A stretch of DNA of 64,000 bases from Eutreptiella sp. 'Long Island Sound 2002'. Lineage: Eukaryota > Euglenozoa > Euglenophyceae > Eutreptiales > Eutreptiaceae. A program made the translations under genes and the position numbers. The stretch lies in assembly GCA_964036045.1 (NCBI GenBank), contig OZ038383.1, positions 8,882,430 through 8,946,429 on the forward strand, read 5' to 3'. Below, in pieces: positions 1 to 12,200 of this stretch. The notes beneath the pieces were generated by a model that saw only the letters and a program-made list of their open reading frames with translations, did not search any database and was not told the DNA's origin. Each line of letters starts with the position of its first letter. Position 1 is the first letter of the stretch.

Positions 1-167
1 AAGGCTTTGACTCCGTGGTCGCCACAACCTGTTTTGCATCCTCGACCCTGCGGGGCTGTGTGGACTTGCCGGAGGCCATGGTGTACAGTGAAGGGCAGGC
101 GTTGCCGGAGTACATCGTAGAGTACAGGCACACGGACGACTGCGCGTGCCACAGATGTGGGGAGTGA
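1..167 (+). CDS. PARP catalytic domain, C-terminal exon (5' end outside window)
   Basis: Frame 3 reads from the window edge to TGA at 165-167. The segment starts GFDSVVA and continues to PEAMVYSEGQALPEYIVEY, which is the last beta-strand block of the poly/mono-ADP-ribosyltransferase catalytic fold, ending in the family's typical LPEYLV-Y strand. The Glu of PEAMVY (codon 72-74) aligns with the catalytic Glu of the H-Y-E triad (Glu988 in human PARP1), so this copy keeps the residue needed for chain elongation. The family transfers ADP-ribose from NAD+ to proteins in the nucleus or cytoplasm. The His and Tyr of the triad would lie upstream of the window. After the domain comes a short tail with DCACHRCGE, a Cys/His cluster not usual for the fold. 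Subfamily cannot be assigned from 54 residues. No intron is seen inside the exon. Confidence 0.8.
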   Translation, partial: GFDSVVATTCFASSTLRGCVDLPEAMVYSEGQALPEYIVEYRHTDDCACHRCGE

Positions 168-2834
168 CACACTGCTGGGACGCACGCATTCCCCCTGTGC
201 ATTCTGCTGCCGTGGCGGGGGTGTGGGGCAGCGTGCAGGATATCATGCTGTGGATTGCTCACACCCCTGAGGCAGTGGCACTTGGTATTCTGAGTTCATT
301 GACTTGATGGCTGACAGAGTCTGACCGACAAGTGCAAGGCTCACGGAGACCCGGTTTCGCCCCCGTTTTCCCAAACACCCCTCGCCCCCCTCCGCCCTGC
401 CCCCCAGACAGACTCTTAGTGGTATCTGCATGTGCATCACATCCCAGGGATATACTAGCCATCGGGCAGCAGCCTCACCCGCATTCATGCCGAGCGCTGC
501 ACGGGGGCGCATTGTACCCGGAAGGCGTCCTCCATCACCGCCTCCCATTTGACCGACATGGGGGACGTTTTTGCTTTGGACGTGGGGCAAGCACTGCCAT
601 GGTCGACCAGTCGCCCGGCCGCCCTGTCTGCTGCGTGCGGCGCGCCTACGAACGGCCCAGTCCCCAGCCACTGCAGAGAGACCGCATACCTCGCCATCAG
701 TGGTGGCGAATGCATGCACGTGCTTTGTTCAGTAATCATGGATTTGGCAGTCCTGTGTATACATACTACTATGAACTACATATTACTATTACTATGTATA
801 CATATTTATACACAACCGTTAAATATTCCGTGCAGTGCCAACAAGGTGGCAGTTGTATGGTGCGAAATGCTTTCACTGGGGGTTTGCAACCTGTGTGACC
901 CGAGGTGCACGCAGCACCCTGACGAAGGGCTCCCGTCCCTCCATCTTGTGCTCGTGGAGGGAGTTGTGAAGGTTAGTAGTCGTGGTATGACTGGGCCTCG
1001 ACCCATACTACTCTGGACTGGCCACCCGGTCCACGAGCCGCTGTAGACGAGGCCTGTACAGCTTCATTATAACTTAATATATGCTCTCATCTGCATTCTC
1101 CATTCTTCAGGGGGGCTCTTGTGGGTCATGTGATTGTTGATGTACTGAGAACGGAGTTCCATCAACAGACAGCTGCAGTGTTTGCATTGAAATGAACATT
1201 ATAAACCAGTAAAAAATGTGTGGTTCTTATATTGGGCTCAAAGCCCTGACTCTCTAGTCTTCCATGTGACACCCAACCGTTCATCCATCTGGGCAATGAC
1301 ACCTGGCACTCCTGTTCATGTTGAATATTTATTTTTCTTGTGGTTTTCTGTGTTTTGTGGATGGGGTTTGAGTATTGTGTGTGTGTGTGTGTGTGTGTTT
1401 TGAAATGTCGTTTTAAGCGCACTCTTCACGCTGAACCTTTTTGCATGAATTTTTTGTCACATGTTTACTTTTTAGTGTTCCCCCCCTTCGCCCTTCAAGT
1501 GTAAACACCTTTTTGTAAGCCAATTTCTATTGTTTGGAGTTGTTCAGATGTACAGTATTGCAGCAAATAGATATCCTTATTCGGGCAAACAGAAGTGCGA
1601 ATTTAAGCATTCCTTGACTAATGCGAGCTTGTTTGGTACATTTGTTGTGCACCAAAAATAGTGCAGCACAGGATCAGCTTAGTCAACCCTAAAATGTGAA
1701 AATCGACACCAAAGGATGTGAATTGCGTAATGCGGCCTACTACTTGAAATTGGCACCATTATTCTGCCGAAATGGCACTGCGTGGTTAGGTACAAAACAT
1801 TCTCAAAAACAGCAACCAAAATCTCCACAAAAATGCACACAAATTCACGTCTTACTCCGTCAATGCAAGCATTTGGTGCTGTGCCACCAAAGTCTTTTGT
1901 AGATGATGGGATGGTGAGCTGTGTCAACGAGGTAGCGCAACCAGCAATAGATATGACCATCAGCCACGGAGGCCGCTTGCTTGTTCCCCAGGAAGGTCAG
2001 CTCTCCCCTCCAAGCAACACAACAAGACAAAGAGACCGCCATGTGGAAGCAGCATGGGTGCTGCACAGACGAGTACCAGCAAGTCAAGTCAAATCAAGCG
2101 AGTGAGTGACAAACCGTCATAGCTCGGGTGCTTTGTATCCTGCTTGACCACACTCCACAGGTGCAGCAGTGGTGGTGATGCCATACGGAGTGGGCATTTG
2201 CAGGATGCGTGACAATGGCCAGTCTGACCCTGTGCATCATGAAAGATCAGTGCATCCTCGATCACAACAGACAACAGTTCCCAAGGGTACTCTAAGGTGA
2301 CCACTATGAGAAACAGACCCACCCCCCCCCCCGTTTGCGAGGGCACCGCCCTTGTCAGAAAAACAGGACCATTGTTCTTGCAAGGAGAGGGGTGGTGGTA
2401 GGATCTGCAAACGGAGTGCCTCCCTGGCCTACTGACCTAGAGTCACCGGCCCCTCCCCTGTGTGCATGCAAAGGTATTTGTGCTGGTGGGAACAAAACGA
2501 TGCCCGGTTTGTGGCATGGGGGAGTGGATGCGTTGTGTGAGTGTCGGTTTTATACTGTTATACCACTTGCATTGGGCCAGTATTGGCCGCAGGGAGAACA
2601 GGGAGTGTCGGTGTTGGATATTTTCACGCTGCTGTTTGTTGAGACTTCCTTGTCCACGATACTTGGGCTAATGGTTTGGCTTGCTCGCAAATCTTTTTGG
2701 AAGTTGAGGTGGGTAGTTAAGGAGGGGGCGTCCCTGTGGCTAGACTTATTGCTTTTGGTTTGGACCTCAGTGCTGTCCAGGTGGGTGACGGATTTTTGTG
2801 AATCTGAGAATGGTGTTCGACAGTTTCTTTTAGC
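168..2834. other. gene-free stretch, 3' flank of the PARP gene
   Basis: I see no supportable gene. Open frames here are short, overlap on both strands and resemble no family. A TG dinucleotide run lies at about 1377-1398. No clear AATAAA signal follows the PARP stop within the first few hundred bases. Confidence 0.5.
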
Positions 2835-3658
2835 GTGGTGTCTGTTTTTGGAAACAGGGGTACTCCCAAGGCTGCATGGGGAATAGTAATCCCCCCTACG
2901 GCGGGGACTGTCCCGCAGCGAGAGCGGGATAGCTCGCCTGTCCGTGTGGAACGCCATACGGTGAACCCGTCCTTAGTCCAGTCTGTACAGGAACAGATCT
3001 CGTCTGCGGTCTCTAACATTTTTTTCTGGTCTATACAGATGGGTCATCCAAAAGAACGAAGTCCTGTGGTCTGCCAAGGGGGGGGGGGGGGGGGGTTGGG
3101 GGTTTACGTTCCACGGATGGAGTTTAGCGTAGAACTTCGTGTGTGCGAACTGTTAGAGTCCAATGAACGCCAGACCAACCACACGGCTGAGCTTGTGGCG
3201 GCGATCAAGGCTCTTAGGATGTTTGAGGCTGGTTCTGTTCGCCCATGTGTTGTCACAGACTCTGAGTATGTCTTTCGAGGAGCCACAGGTAAGGCACTAA
3301 ACTGGCAAGCAAATGGTTGGGTGGGGTCCAGGGGCCCCATTTTGTTATCGGTATGTGCCAGAGTCTTTTGTGGGACATGGTGGCTGGCAGGGTTATGCGC
3401 TCCCCAGTGGCGGGGCCAGTTACGGGGCCAGAAGTGGTTTCGTCATTGGCCTCCTCTTGTGATAGTGAGGACACAATCTCAGTCCCTGAGGTGGAGTTCG
3501 AGGGGGTGGAAAGTGTGGATGAGTTGAGCAGCTCATTGAGTTCGGGTGGCTCCAAAGCAGGACCACAGTTTGTACTCGACTTTGGTGCCTTGGTATTCTA
3601 GCCGAGAGGAGTCAGGGCCCAGCGTTGAGGTTAGCGATGAGGAGGGTTTCATTGCGTA
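2835..3658 (+). pseudogene. RNase HI-like domain protein, frame-broken
   Basis: Three RNase HI blocks occur in order: VYTDGSSKR (first catalytic Asp, codon 3038-3040), RQTNHTAELVAAIKAL (catalytic Glu, 3189-3191) and VVTDSEYVFRGATG followed by WQANGW (second catalytic Asp, 3258-3260). This is the order and spacing of RNase HI, which cleaves RNA in RNA-DNA hybrids. The blocks are not in one frame. The first Asp block is offset from the other two by an indel near a T run (about 3020) and an uninterrupted run of 18 G at 3078-3095. After WQANGW the frame that looks coding changes again, into an acidic serine-rich tail (DSEDTISVPEVEFEG, then SVEVSDEEGFIA and TAA). The last conserved acidic/His loop of RNase H is not seen. 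It may be a cellular gene, a retroelement RNase H or a viral-type copy. Either it is decayed or the homopolymers are mis-sequenced. Confidence 0.6.
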
Positions 3659-4109
3659 AGGGTATGGGAGTTTGACTTGTTGACCCCACGACATTGCTGT
3701 GGAGTCACCCGGGGTTTTCAATCAGAGCCATGGTAGCTATGGCTACATTGATGGGGCAGTCTGTACCCAAGTTATGCCTCTTGTGGTGTCCCTCTTGGGG
3801 ATGGACCTTGCCCGTGTGAAGCTACAGTCACAAGATGGAGATTGTACATATAGTTCTGGACCCAATGTTCATGAGCGCCCTGTGGTCGCCGTCCTTCTTG
3901 GGGGCTGCTGCACACGCCTAGCGCTGGAACACAAAAAAAAAACCTGGGCCACAATCCTTCTAGCCTATGTTCATTTTCCCCATGCCACAAAGAGGCTCTC
4001 ATCAGCGACAAGAGGCATTCATGAATGAAGCTAATCAGCTGATCATCAGGGAAGTGTTCCCGAGGGATACACTCCATTGCAAGTGTCACAAACACAACAC
4101 AAGGGGGGC

Positions 4110-4430
4110 GCCCTTAGCGCAGTGCGCACGCAGTGCGGGCGCAGTGCAACTATTTGGGCGTCTAGCCGTACTGGAGACCCATACTTTGTGATACTAGGGG
4201 CATCATTGTTGCCCCTAGCCTAGGTTTTGATGCTTCTTCCACATGGGGGATATGGCATTTTTGGATTTTCACCCACTTTCACCCATTTCCACCCCTTTTC
4301 ACATTTTTTTTGGCTCATCTTCACCATGGACTCCCACACTTTGGTGTGGGCCCTTGAGTTGGGGTGATGGACTCCCACGCTTTGGCGTGGCCAATCGAGT
4401 TGACGTGACGGACTGCCCGGTTTTTGCCTA
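4110..4430 (+). repeat. dispersed composite repeat R1, copy 1
   Basis: Ordered blocks: GCAGTGC-rich motif (about 4118-4150), a segment with TATTTGGGCGTCTAGCCGT, then CATACTTTGTGATACTA, GGGATATGG and TTTTCACCCACTTTCACCC. It ends in about two units of a 41-bp minisatellite (about 4322-4415) with GATGGACTCCCACGC and TTGAGTTGGGG. The same order recurs at 13,415-13,625, and parts on the minus strand at 15,280-15,565. The minisatellite is amplified at 32,105-32,640 in the opposite orientation. No coding potential is seen in it. Confidence 0.65.
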
Positions 4431-4448
4431 ACCACAGTCGAATGCCCC

Positions 4449-4664
4449 ATGCGAGGCCGCATCCCTGCTTATGAGGAAGCGTGGTTGTACCACAAGTTGA
4501 AAACAGAGGTTGACGTGGACTCCCTCCTGCAAGAAACTTTGCCCCCGGGTCCAGTTGAGGATGGGGTGGACACATACGCGGCTTTGGGACTAGCTGGTAG
4601 GGTGACTGAGCTTTCAATTGAACAAAAAAGAGGATATGTGTGTGGCTTTCCGCATTTTGCATGA
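4449..4664 (+). CDS. short hypothetical ORF
   Basis: The ORF has 71 codons with an amphipathic, acidic/basic composition (IPAYEEAWLYHKLKTEVDVD, then LAGRVTELSIEQKRG). It reads more like protein than its neighbours, and TGA closes it. It directly follows repeat R1 copy 1 and precedes the transporter by about 340 bases. I recognise no family. It may be an exon fragment of a decayed element gene. Confidence 0.25.
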   Translation: MRGRIPAYEEAWLYHKLKTEVDVDSLLQETLPPGPVEDGVDTYAALGLAGRVTELSIEQKRGYVCGFPHFA

Positions 4665-5006
4665 TGTCTTATATAAAGGGAAGGTGGCTTGCATTTGTCT
4701 TGAGCTAGGGTAGTTTGAGTGACTTGAATTTAGGGGCATTTGCGTAGCTAGGGTGGCCTAATTTTGAGGGTGTTTGGAAGGGGTCGGTATGGGGGTTCTT
4801 CACAGGGGAATCTAGTCTAAAAGTAGCGTGCAGTGCGCGCGCAGTGCAAGGATTCCCCCAAGGTGCATGCTGACGATTCATTTGCTTGCTTCTACTTGGA
4901 ATCTGTTGCTTGTCACTGGACCTGCCCTTTGATGTTCCCTTTTGAATGTCATTCTTCTCAGTGTCTTGTTTTGTTCCTCGTGGTACATATTTGTGCGGCT
5001 CTATTA

Positions 5007-6296
5007 ATGTCGATGACAGATGCATTGGCACAGAACGAAAAGCCGGACTACGGCAGCATACCACTTGAGGTGCCTGTGCAACCCCTGCATGTCGAAGTGA
5101 TTAAGCTCAAGACCGGACCACTTGCCACTGGCTTCAACATCGTCAATGTGTATTTGGGATTGGGCCTCTTGGCTCAGGCCTATGCATTAGAGAGAGGAGG
5201 ATGGATGGCATTGCTGTTGATGGTCCTGTGCTGCGCTATGTCTGCCTACACTGCCCAGTTGGTCATCCGATGTTTTCAGCTGGTGCGCGAAAAAACAGGC
5301 GCCGAGGCGAGCTGGGCTGACCTCGCAGGATATGTCTTTGGCCCCAGAGGGAAATGGATTCTGTTTGGCATTACAGTTGTGGAAGCCTTCGGAGCAGCAT
5401 GTATGGCACTGCTGATGCTGTGGCGCAATCTACAGGGGTTGTTACCCAATTTGCGCTTGCTAAACATTCAGCTCTGGACGCTCCTCGCCATTGTGCCTCC
5501 GCTATTTGCACAGGGCTTCAGTGACCTGTCTATCATCGGCATTTTGGGCGCTCTGTCCAAAGCGTTGACTGCCCTTCTGCCAGTGGTAGTCTACTCTACA
5601 CTGACCCCCACTCCCCAGCCCCGGGTGGTGCAGCGCGACTGGGTACGCCCTGAAACACTGCCAATGTCCTTGGGCATTGTTATGCTGTCCTACAGCGGGC
5701 ACGTGGTGCTGCCATCCCTCTACAACAGCATCCAAGATCACTCGAAGTTCACCACCGTCGCCAACTGCTCGTTTCTGGTCATGTTGGCGCAGTACGCCGT
5801 CGTGGGCACCTTTGGATACGTGGTCTGGGGCCGAGACTGCTCCCCGCTGATCACGTACGACGCCAGCATGGCTGCGACAGAGCACTGGCAGTTCCTACTG
5901 ACGCAAGGGGTCTGCATCCTGGTGACCTGGTCCATCTACGCCACCATCGTTCCCCTAATCACAGTCATTGCAGAGATGCTAATCGACGCAGCCATGGACC
6001 GCAAATCTGTCAATGTCCGTCTGGAAACTGCCTGCAAGCTGTTCGTGTTGGCTCTATGCGCAGGCGTGGGATACGCCTGTGAAGGAAATCTGAGCTATGT
6101 CGAGGTTGGGCTCGGGTTTTTGTCGCTGTTGGTGACGGTGCTGATTCCAGTGGCCTTTACCTTGAAACTCTTTGGGCCCACAATGTCACGTCTACACAGA
6201 GTGGCCACATGGGCATTGTTTTGGATCGGATGCTTTTGTGCGTACCTGATTACGTACTCCAGCATCCAAGACTTGCGCCATAATTTTTCCAAATGA
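5007..6296 (+). CDS. AAAP (Aa_trans, SLC32/36/38-like) amino-acid transporter
   Basis: The frame gives 429 residues ending in TGA. Start chosen: ATG 5007. The frame stays open upstream to 4833, but that part is low-complexity and contains the GCAGTGC repeat motif; ATG 5013 is equally possible. A polar N-terminus is followed by TGPLATGFNIVNVYLGLGLL, the first AAAP helix with its unwound Gly/Asn-rich centre. About ten more hydrophobic helices follow. The mid-protein signature VMLSYSGHVVLPSLYNSIQD matches the family's FxYxGHxVFPxIYxSMKD block. Length fits the family (400-500). Members move neutral amino acids across plasma or vacuolar membranes, driven by H+ or Na+; the substrate cannot be read from sequence. 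There are no introns, unlike the split genes nearby, so a retro-copy or transfer is possible but not shown. No frameshift is present and it looks functional. Confidence 0.85.
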   Translation: MSMTDALAQNEKPDYGSIPLEVPVQPLHVEVIKLKTGPLATGFNIVNVYLGLGLLAQAYALERGGWMALLLMVLCCAMSAYTAQLVIRCFQLVREKTGAEASWADLAGYVFGPRGKWILFGITVVEAFGAACMALLMLWRNLQGLLPNLRLLNIQLWTLLAIVPPLFAQGFSDLSIIGILGALSKALTALLPVVVYSTLTPTPQPRVVQRDWVRPETLPMSLGIVMLSYSGHVVLPSLYNSIQDHSKFTTVANCSFLVMLAQYAVVGTFGYVVWGRDCSPLITYDASMAATEHWQFLLTQGVCILVTWSIYATIVPLITVIAEMLIDAAMDRKSVNVRLETACKLFVLALCAGVGYACEGNLSYVEVGLGFLSLLVTVLIPVAFTLKLFGPTMSRLHRVATWALFWIGCFCAYLITYSSIQDLRHNFSK

Positions 6297-9200
6297 TCAC
6301 CGCTCCCGTGACAGCCTTAGGTCGTGGTTGTGGGTTGACTGACAGCAGTTGGCAGTTACTGTCTGGCAGCTAGTGACTGTTGCTGGTCAGACAGGGCTGC
6401 ACTTAGAGTTGGGCGTCACAAAATGCACGATTTTCTTCATTTTTTTTTCATAATGAATGGCTGAAGCTAGCCAGTCTTGCGCTTCTAAGACAATGAGTCC
6501 AGTGTGGATAACCGACCAGGCCATTGCTTAGGACGGTGGACTAATTCACCGGTAGCGAGGGACATGGTGCACATAGTCTGATTTTTTCCCACTGAATAGT
6601 GCCTGCCAAAGCTTGTGATACGCGGCTTGTGCATAGGGCATGCATGTCTCAATCAGTGACCCTGCAAGACTTTTCACTGCATATTTTCTGCAGAGCTGGC
6701 ATATGAAAGAGGTTTACGGCTCCTGTACGGGACCTCGCCATTGAATGTGCAGCGCTGATCGCGAGTGCTCTGTGTGTTTGGGAGCAATAATCGGGTGCAG
6801 ATGAGCATAGAATTGGTGCACTAAGTGTCCTCCCATTCCCTTACCAGTGGGTGTATAAACGATGCTTCCTAGATCCCGCATGGGAATGCTGCCGCTGCCC
6901 TTGCCTTTGGTCCTGCCGTGCATGTGTCTGTTGGCCCCTCCTTGGGCTGAATTCCACGCTGACTCATACTGAAGTCAGTCTGTAACGTGAACAATTGCAC
7001 CAAACAGATCATGTGCAGACCGACAACAATATGGGCACATACCAGGGTTGCTGGGTGTACTTGCCGCAAAAGTAGCACGCAGTGCAAGTACTCCCCCATG
7101 GGCTAAGGCAAGCGGTTGGTCCTTGCCATACGCGCTGGCAACAGGAGTTTTGCGGTCTGGTTTAGGAGATGATTGGGTCAAACTTCGGCCGTAGCCCACA
7201 TTTGGCTACGGAGTGGCTGCATGTCTTGTGGGGCGTCCCTGCCTTTTACCCCTCTTGCACACCTTCGGTCCATGGCGGAAGTTTGCGTTCTTGCCTCGCT
7301 CGGCCGTGCTAGGGTGGGACTTGGCTCTTCTCTCTTCACTTATCTAGATGTTGCCAAGGATGTTGGGACATATCGGTGGGGCAGTTTTTTGATGGTGTCG
7401 AGCTCCAAGTGGGTTGTCCCAAGGGGCCAAGCGCCCGATAGTGGTGTACTGAAGCCTTGACTACTCAACATGGGGTAGAGGGAGGTGCATGTTTTCGTTG
7501 ACAATTCCATTGGCTGCTTTCATTTTGGTCTTCTTTGCTGTGCAAATCCATGGGTAAGAAGTTCCAGCGACGCGGTCTGAAGAGATTCTTGCATTATTTT
7601 CTTTGCTCTACTCTGGTCACTATTTTTGTGCATAGTGTCAAGGTTGTGGCCAACTTGGCGGACCTTGGCAGCAAGTTGGTGTCCAATTTTGATTGTGACA
7701 GGGCTATGGCCATCCATGCTGCCTCGCAACAGCTGCTGTCCCTATGGCATTTACCGATGGGTAAGATTGTCTTCCCGTGGATCATTGGCATGCGTGTTAT
7801 AATAATGCTACACATCTCGCACACCAAATTGTGTTTCGTTCATAATCTGCAGAGCATAGAATTTCTCAAGTTTTTTTGCAGCATCGGCTGTGATGCACTT
7901 GCACACCGCTCCACACTGTTCACAACCACAGCTATTCCACCCCCACTTGTGCTAAGCTAAGATTTTGCATCAGACACCCAAATATGCAGGTGTGCAACAT
8001 ACTGCACAAACAAAGGCTGCAAGGTGGACACCAATGCTCCTTGGTGTGCCACACTCATCACCGTGATTTAATCATGTCACTACCCACCCTCCCCATGGTC
8101 TACCACTATCGCCTGTTGCATCTGTTTCTGTTCAGAATAATTTTTGCAATTGCAGCCCGCCCACTCACCCAAGAGGCATACTTTTGTGGTGTCGTTCAAT
8201 GAACGTTTTCGGCCGCCGGTATTGGGCTTTCGTCCATGGAAGACTGCACTCTGCAAATGATATCCTCCCCCTGTCACCGCTTATCACCACCACCCCATGA
8301 GCCCAGGCCGATCCTGCACCCCAAGTTTTGCGTAAGACACACAAGCAGGCAGCACTCTGCACAAACATAGACGACAGGGTGGACACCAATGATCCTCAGG
8401 GTTCCACATCCATTACAGGCAGGGACAAGAGTTTTGACAAAAATCCTAATTTTCGGAAGTTTCTCAAATTCCTCCTGAGAACTGCCCGCTGTGCACGCTG
8501 CGTATGTGCTGTGCATGAACGCCCTACCCAGCGTTGCCACTTCTTTCCCTTTTGTCATCCCCAAATTCGAACAATCTCTGGGATCTATACAGGCAGAGCG
8601 AAAATGGACAGCAGCTACAGTCTCCTGATTGCATTCTTGTGGTCATATTTTTTGACATGACGCCCCAGTCCATCATCCAAGTGCTGGAACCTGCACGTGT
8701 TGCATTTCCTTTCGTTTGAAACTTCCCACTTCAGTTCTCTGCACAACAGAGATACAGGGTAGATCAAGGCCTGGATGTCCTTCAGCTCTGTAACGACGCC
8801 CCTCGGTTGACGTTTCTTACTGCGAGTAATGTCTTTTCTTATCACAGTTTGTCATTGACCCATCGCACTGTCAGCTGCTCGTAGTCTAGCAGTCGCACCG
8901 GTATCTAGGCACTCACAGCGGCCCAGTCGAGCTGCCATTCTGGAACTCTGAATGTTCCTTCTCCCAAAGCACCAGGACTGACGACAATTCAACGTCAATT
9001 TTGAAGAATGGGTGCTTACAAGTAACACCACTCGGTTATGAACACCCGAAATTAGATGTGGCACTTATTTTTGCACTTCAATGGCCACCAGAACGTTCCT
9101 GATTTGTGGCTTTCCAGTGTCATCTGCTTTCCCTTGCTACACCTGGTCAATTGGTCAGTGTGGTACCCCCCCCCCAACCCCATCCCCCCAAACACCTACG

Positions 9201-12200
9201 CTGGCATGGCCTTGTCTAAGCACGATGACGACATGCTGTTTGACCAATGCTGTTTGTTTTGATGTGATATTCAGCCATGGCTGATGTTGCGATCCCTGGC
9301 GACCCATTGAAAAGGGATGCTGGGAATGAGGGGTATTTGCTGTCTTTGCAACGGTTTCTAAAAGGGGGGAAACAAATGAAAATGTGATGCCGTTCAATAT
9401 GGACAAGACATTGGACAAAATTTTGTTGACAAGAAATTTGATATCATGGATGATGCCCTCTTATGAGAATTGTGGTCTGAGGTTTCAGCAGGTTTTGGTG
9501 TATCCCCTCTTTGCCCTACCATGGTCTGAATGCAAGCACGGCTTTATGTATGAATCGCCACCCCTTTTACAGGAAAAAGGAAAAGGAAAAGGGGGACCGC
9601 CTGGATGTTGGGTTGGGCAATGTACAGTCTCTATCTGAATCTCCTGGTGCGTCTCACTCATCCCGAAACAGCCTCCATGGCTGGGTGTGCAAAAAATACT
9701 CCCTGAGAAATCAGTGCAGGGGACCGTTGTTGCAAGTCCCCGCTTCCAATATATTTTATGTCACACAGACTGCCTGTGGACAAACTCTTGCCAACCCTTC
9801 CTATAAACTCTTTGCTCACAATCGTCTGCAGCATGTACGATACGTGCTCGTGGTCTCTTTCTTGTCGCCTTTAGAGAATTGGATTGATTATGGCGTTTCA
9901 CTCGGCTTCCCCGTGCCATAGGTAAGCCAAGTATTGCAAGTCATTCGATTTGCATGTCGCTGCTTTCCAATCCCATTCGCGTTGATACCGGCACATGCGG
10001 AAACGCACCTGGACAGCACGCTTACAGGCTGCAGTATCTACCCTGCCTATTCGCTTGGTGCCCCTCCACCACTTTGTCCAATCTGCTGCGCTGCCCATTG
10101 AATGCATAGACCCCGTCCCACGGTCAAGGTTCCATTTTTTCGCACTCCATTTTTATGTGGGCTCCGACATACATTGTTTGTCATGTATCCTTTTGAGGGG
10201 CTGACATTCTTTGTGCCATTCAGTCTTTCAGCTCCCTCCTTTTTCTCTGGGCAGGGCTGTTGGACCTGCATACCTTTGTTATTCATCTGCTCTACATTTT
10301 GATGGAGACGCTTGCCTCTTTTCTCTCCTCTGAAGAACGAAGGGGTGGTGAAGCACCCTGATGAGGATGCCCGTGATAATCAACGAAACTGCTGGCGGCG
10401 GAGCTTTTCCCTGCAATACTCAGGGCAGCAACGAAGGCAGTTTTTGGGACACATGCATAGCAGCCCCGGCCATATGGCATACATGGCATACAGGTGCTTG
10501 GGCAGAGGAGGGCAGGGGGTGGTGTTTATACTATACATGGAAGCCCACATATACCTGTGATGTGCACTGCTTGTCGCTCAATGCAGGGGAGAGGACACCC
10601 AATTGAATGACCTTTCTTGCCGTGCTTGGCACTGGCCTTTCTTGCTGGAGAATGCAGGGACAAGGAAGATCCTCTTCGTAGTGGACAACAACTAACCAAA
10701 CAAGGCCACAGTCATGTTACATTTTCGTTGTAGTTTTTTGCGAGCCATCGGCTTTGCCATCACCATTGGAACACACTAAACTGCAGTCCAACAGAAGACA
10801 AAATAAACGAACACGTGAGCATGATATAAATGAAGAAATCATGACCAACACCGCACATTTTCACATGTCAGGGAGAAAGGGTGTATTAGATGCCTGAGGG
10901 CATATAGTATCGCCAACTATTTTCGCACACACGTCCCTGCATGTCAAAGTCTGTCACTTGTGAGCGTCGTTTGAAAATGTTGCAAGCAAGATACCAGAGT
11001 CAATGGTATCGGTTACTTTGTTTTTGCTTTAATTCATTGCACTTTTTTTTCTCTGCTGTAAGATGTTACACTGAATCTCACATTGTCCACAGTTTACATA
11101 CACTATCTGGCACATTTTTGATAGTTGTTCATCACAGACATTCTGGTTTGCTGCGGCATTGCTGATTGTCCTGGTTGTACAAGCGGAGGAGCGGCAGCAC
11201 AGGCAAAGCACATGCTGCTGCCTAGCAAGCCTGACGTCCATTGGTGCCCACCAATAGACGACTGCGAGTTGTACCCAGCCTAGCCTACCCTCAGCTTCCT
11301 CCTCTTCTCTTGGAAATGAGTGAATAAAGGCAGGCACATCTCAATAATGTGCACCCCCTTTTCTTTGTGTGGCCACGTGTGCCTTGTGGAATTTGGCCCA
11401 ACCTCCAGAGCTAATCCCACAACCGCACCCCGTCCCCGTGCGGTGAGGTGGAAACACAATGCGTCAGTCATTTTGGTCCAGCTGCCCACTCTTGTTTGAT
11501 GCAGGAATCGCAAGAGGTGCCTATGCCACTGTGTATTTGCGTGCCTGCTTGTCGATTTGTCAACCGGTTTCTTGATTGTGTTGCCTTGCACAACAAACAA
11601 TTGTGGTACACGTTTGAAGACGACATTATCCTGCCTAAATTTTGTGTTTAACCCCCTGCACTCCTTTGGTACGGACTGTTGTTCACTGGTGCATGCACTG
11701 GCATTCCACTTCCATGGTGCATTTGCTGTGCATTCCACGGGGAATTTACCAAACAGACACCCCAGAGAGCTGGACCAGCACTGCCCCTTTCGTGCCCAGT
11801 TGGCCTTTGTCCAAGGACATTGGACACAATTCAGTAACTGTCCAGTGGGTGCAGTGATGCACTGACATATTTGCTCTTTTTCATTTGGCACTTGGCACAG
11901 CCATGCCAAGGTATGCTCTCAAGGAAGACTCATTGGTGGACGTCAAGGTTGTAGGCACAGAATCAACCACACAGCACACTTAGGGGACCCTTATACACAC
12001 GTAGAGCAGACAAAATGAGCGTGAGAGGCTGCTAGTACTGCCACATCTGCGCCACCTTCAAAAAATACAGTGCACACTGATGGACTGCACAGGAGCACGT
12101 CCGGGCACGCCACCGTCAAAGGAACGGATGTCAACAGGTCGCTGGATGGGTGCAGGCGACAGAGTCAGTGCAATGTGGTAGTTGCAGAGGTACTGACTCA

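Noticed and set aside
4833-5006. N-terminal extension of the transporter frame
   Set aside because: It contains the dispersed GCAGTGC motif and does not resemble the family; the family-like part starts after ATG 5007.
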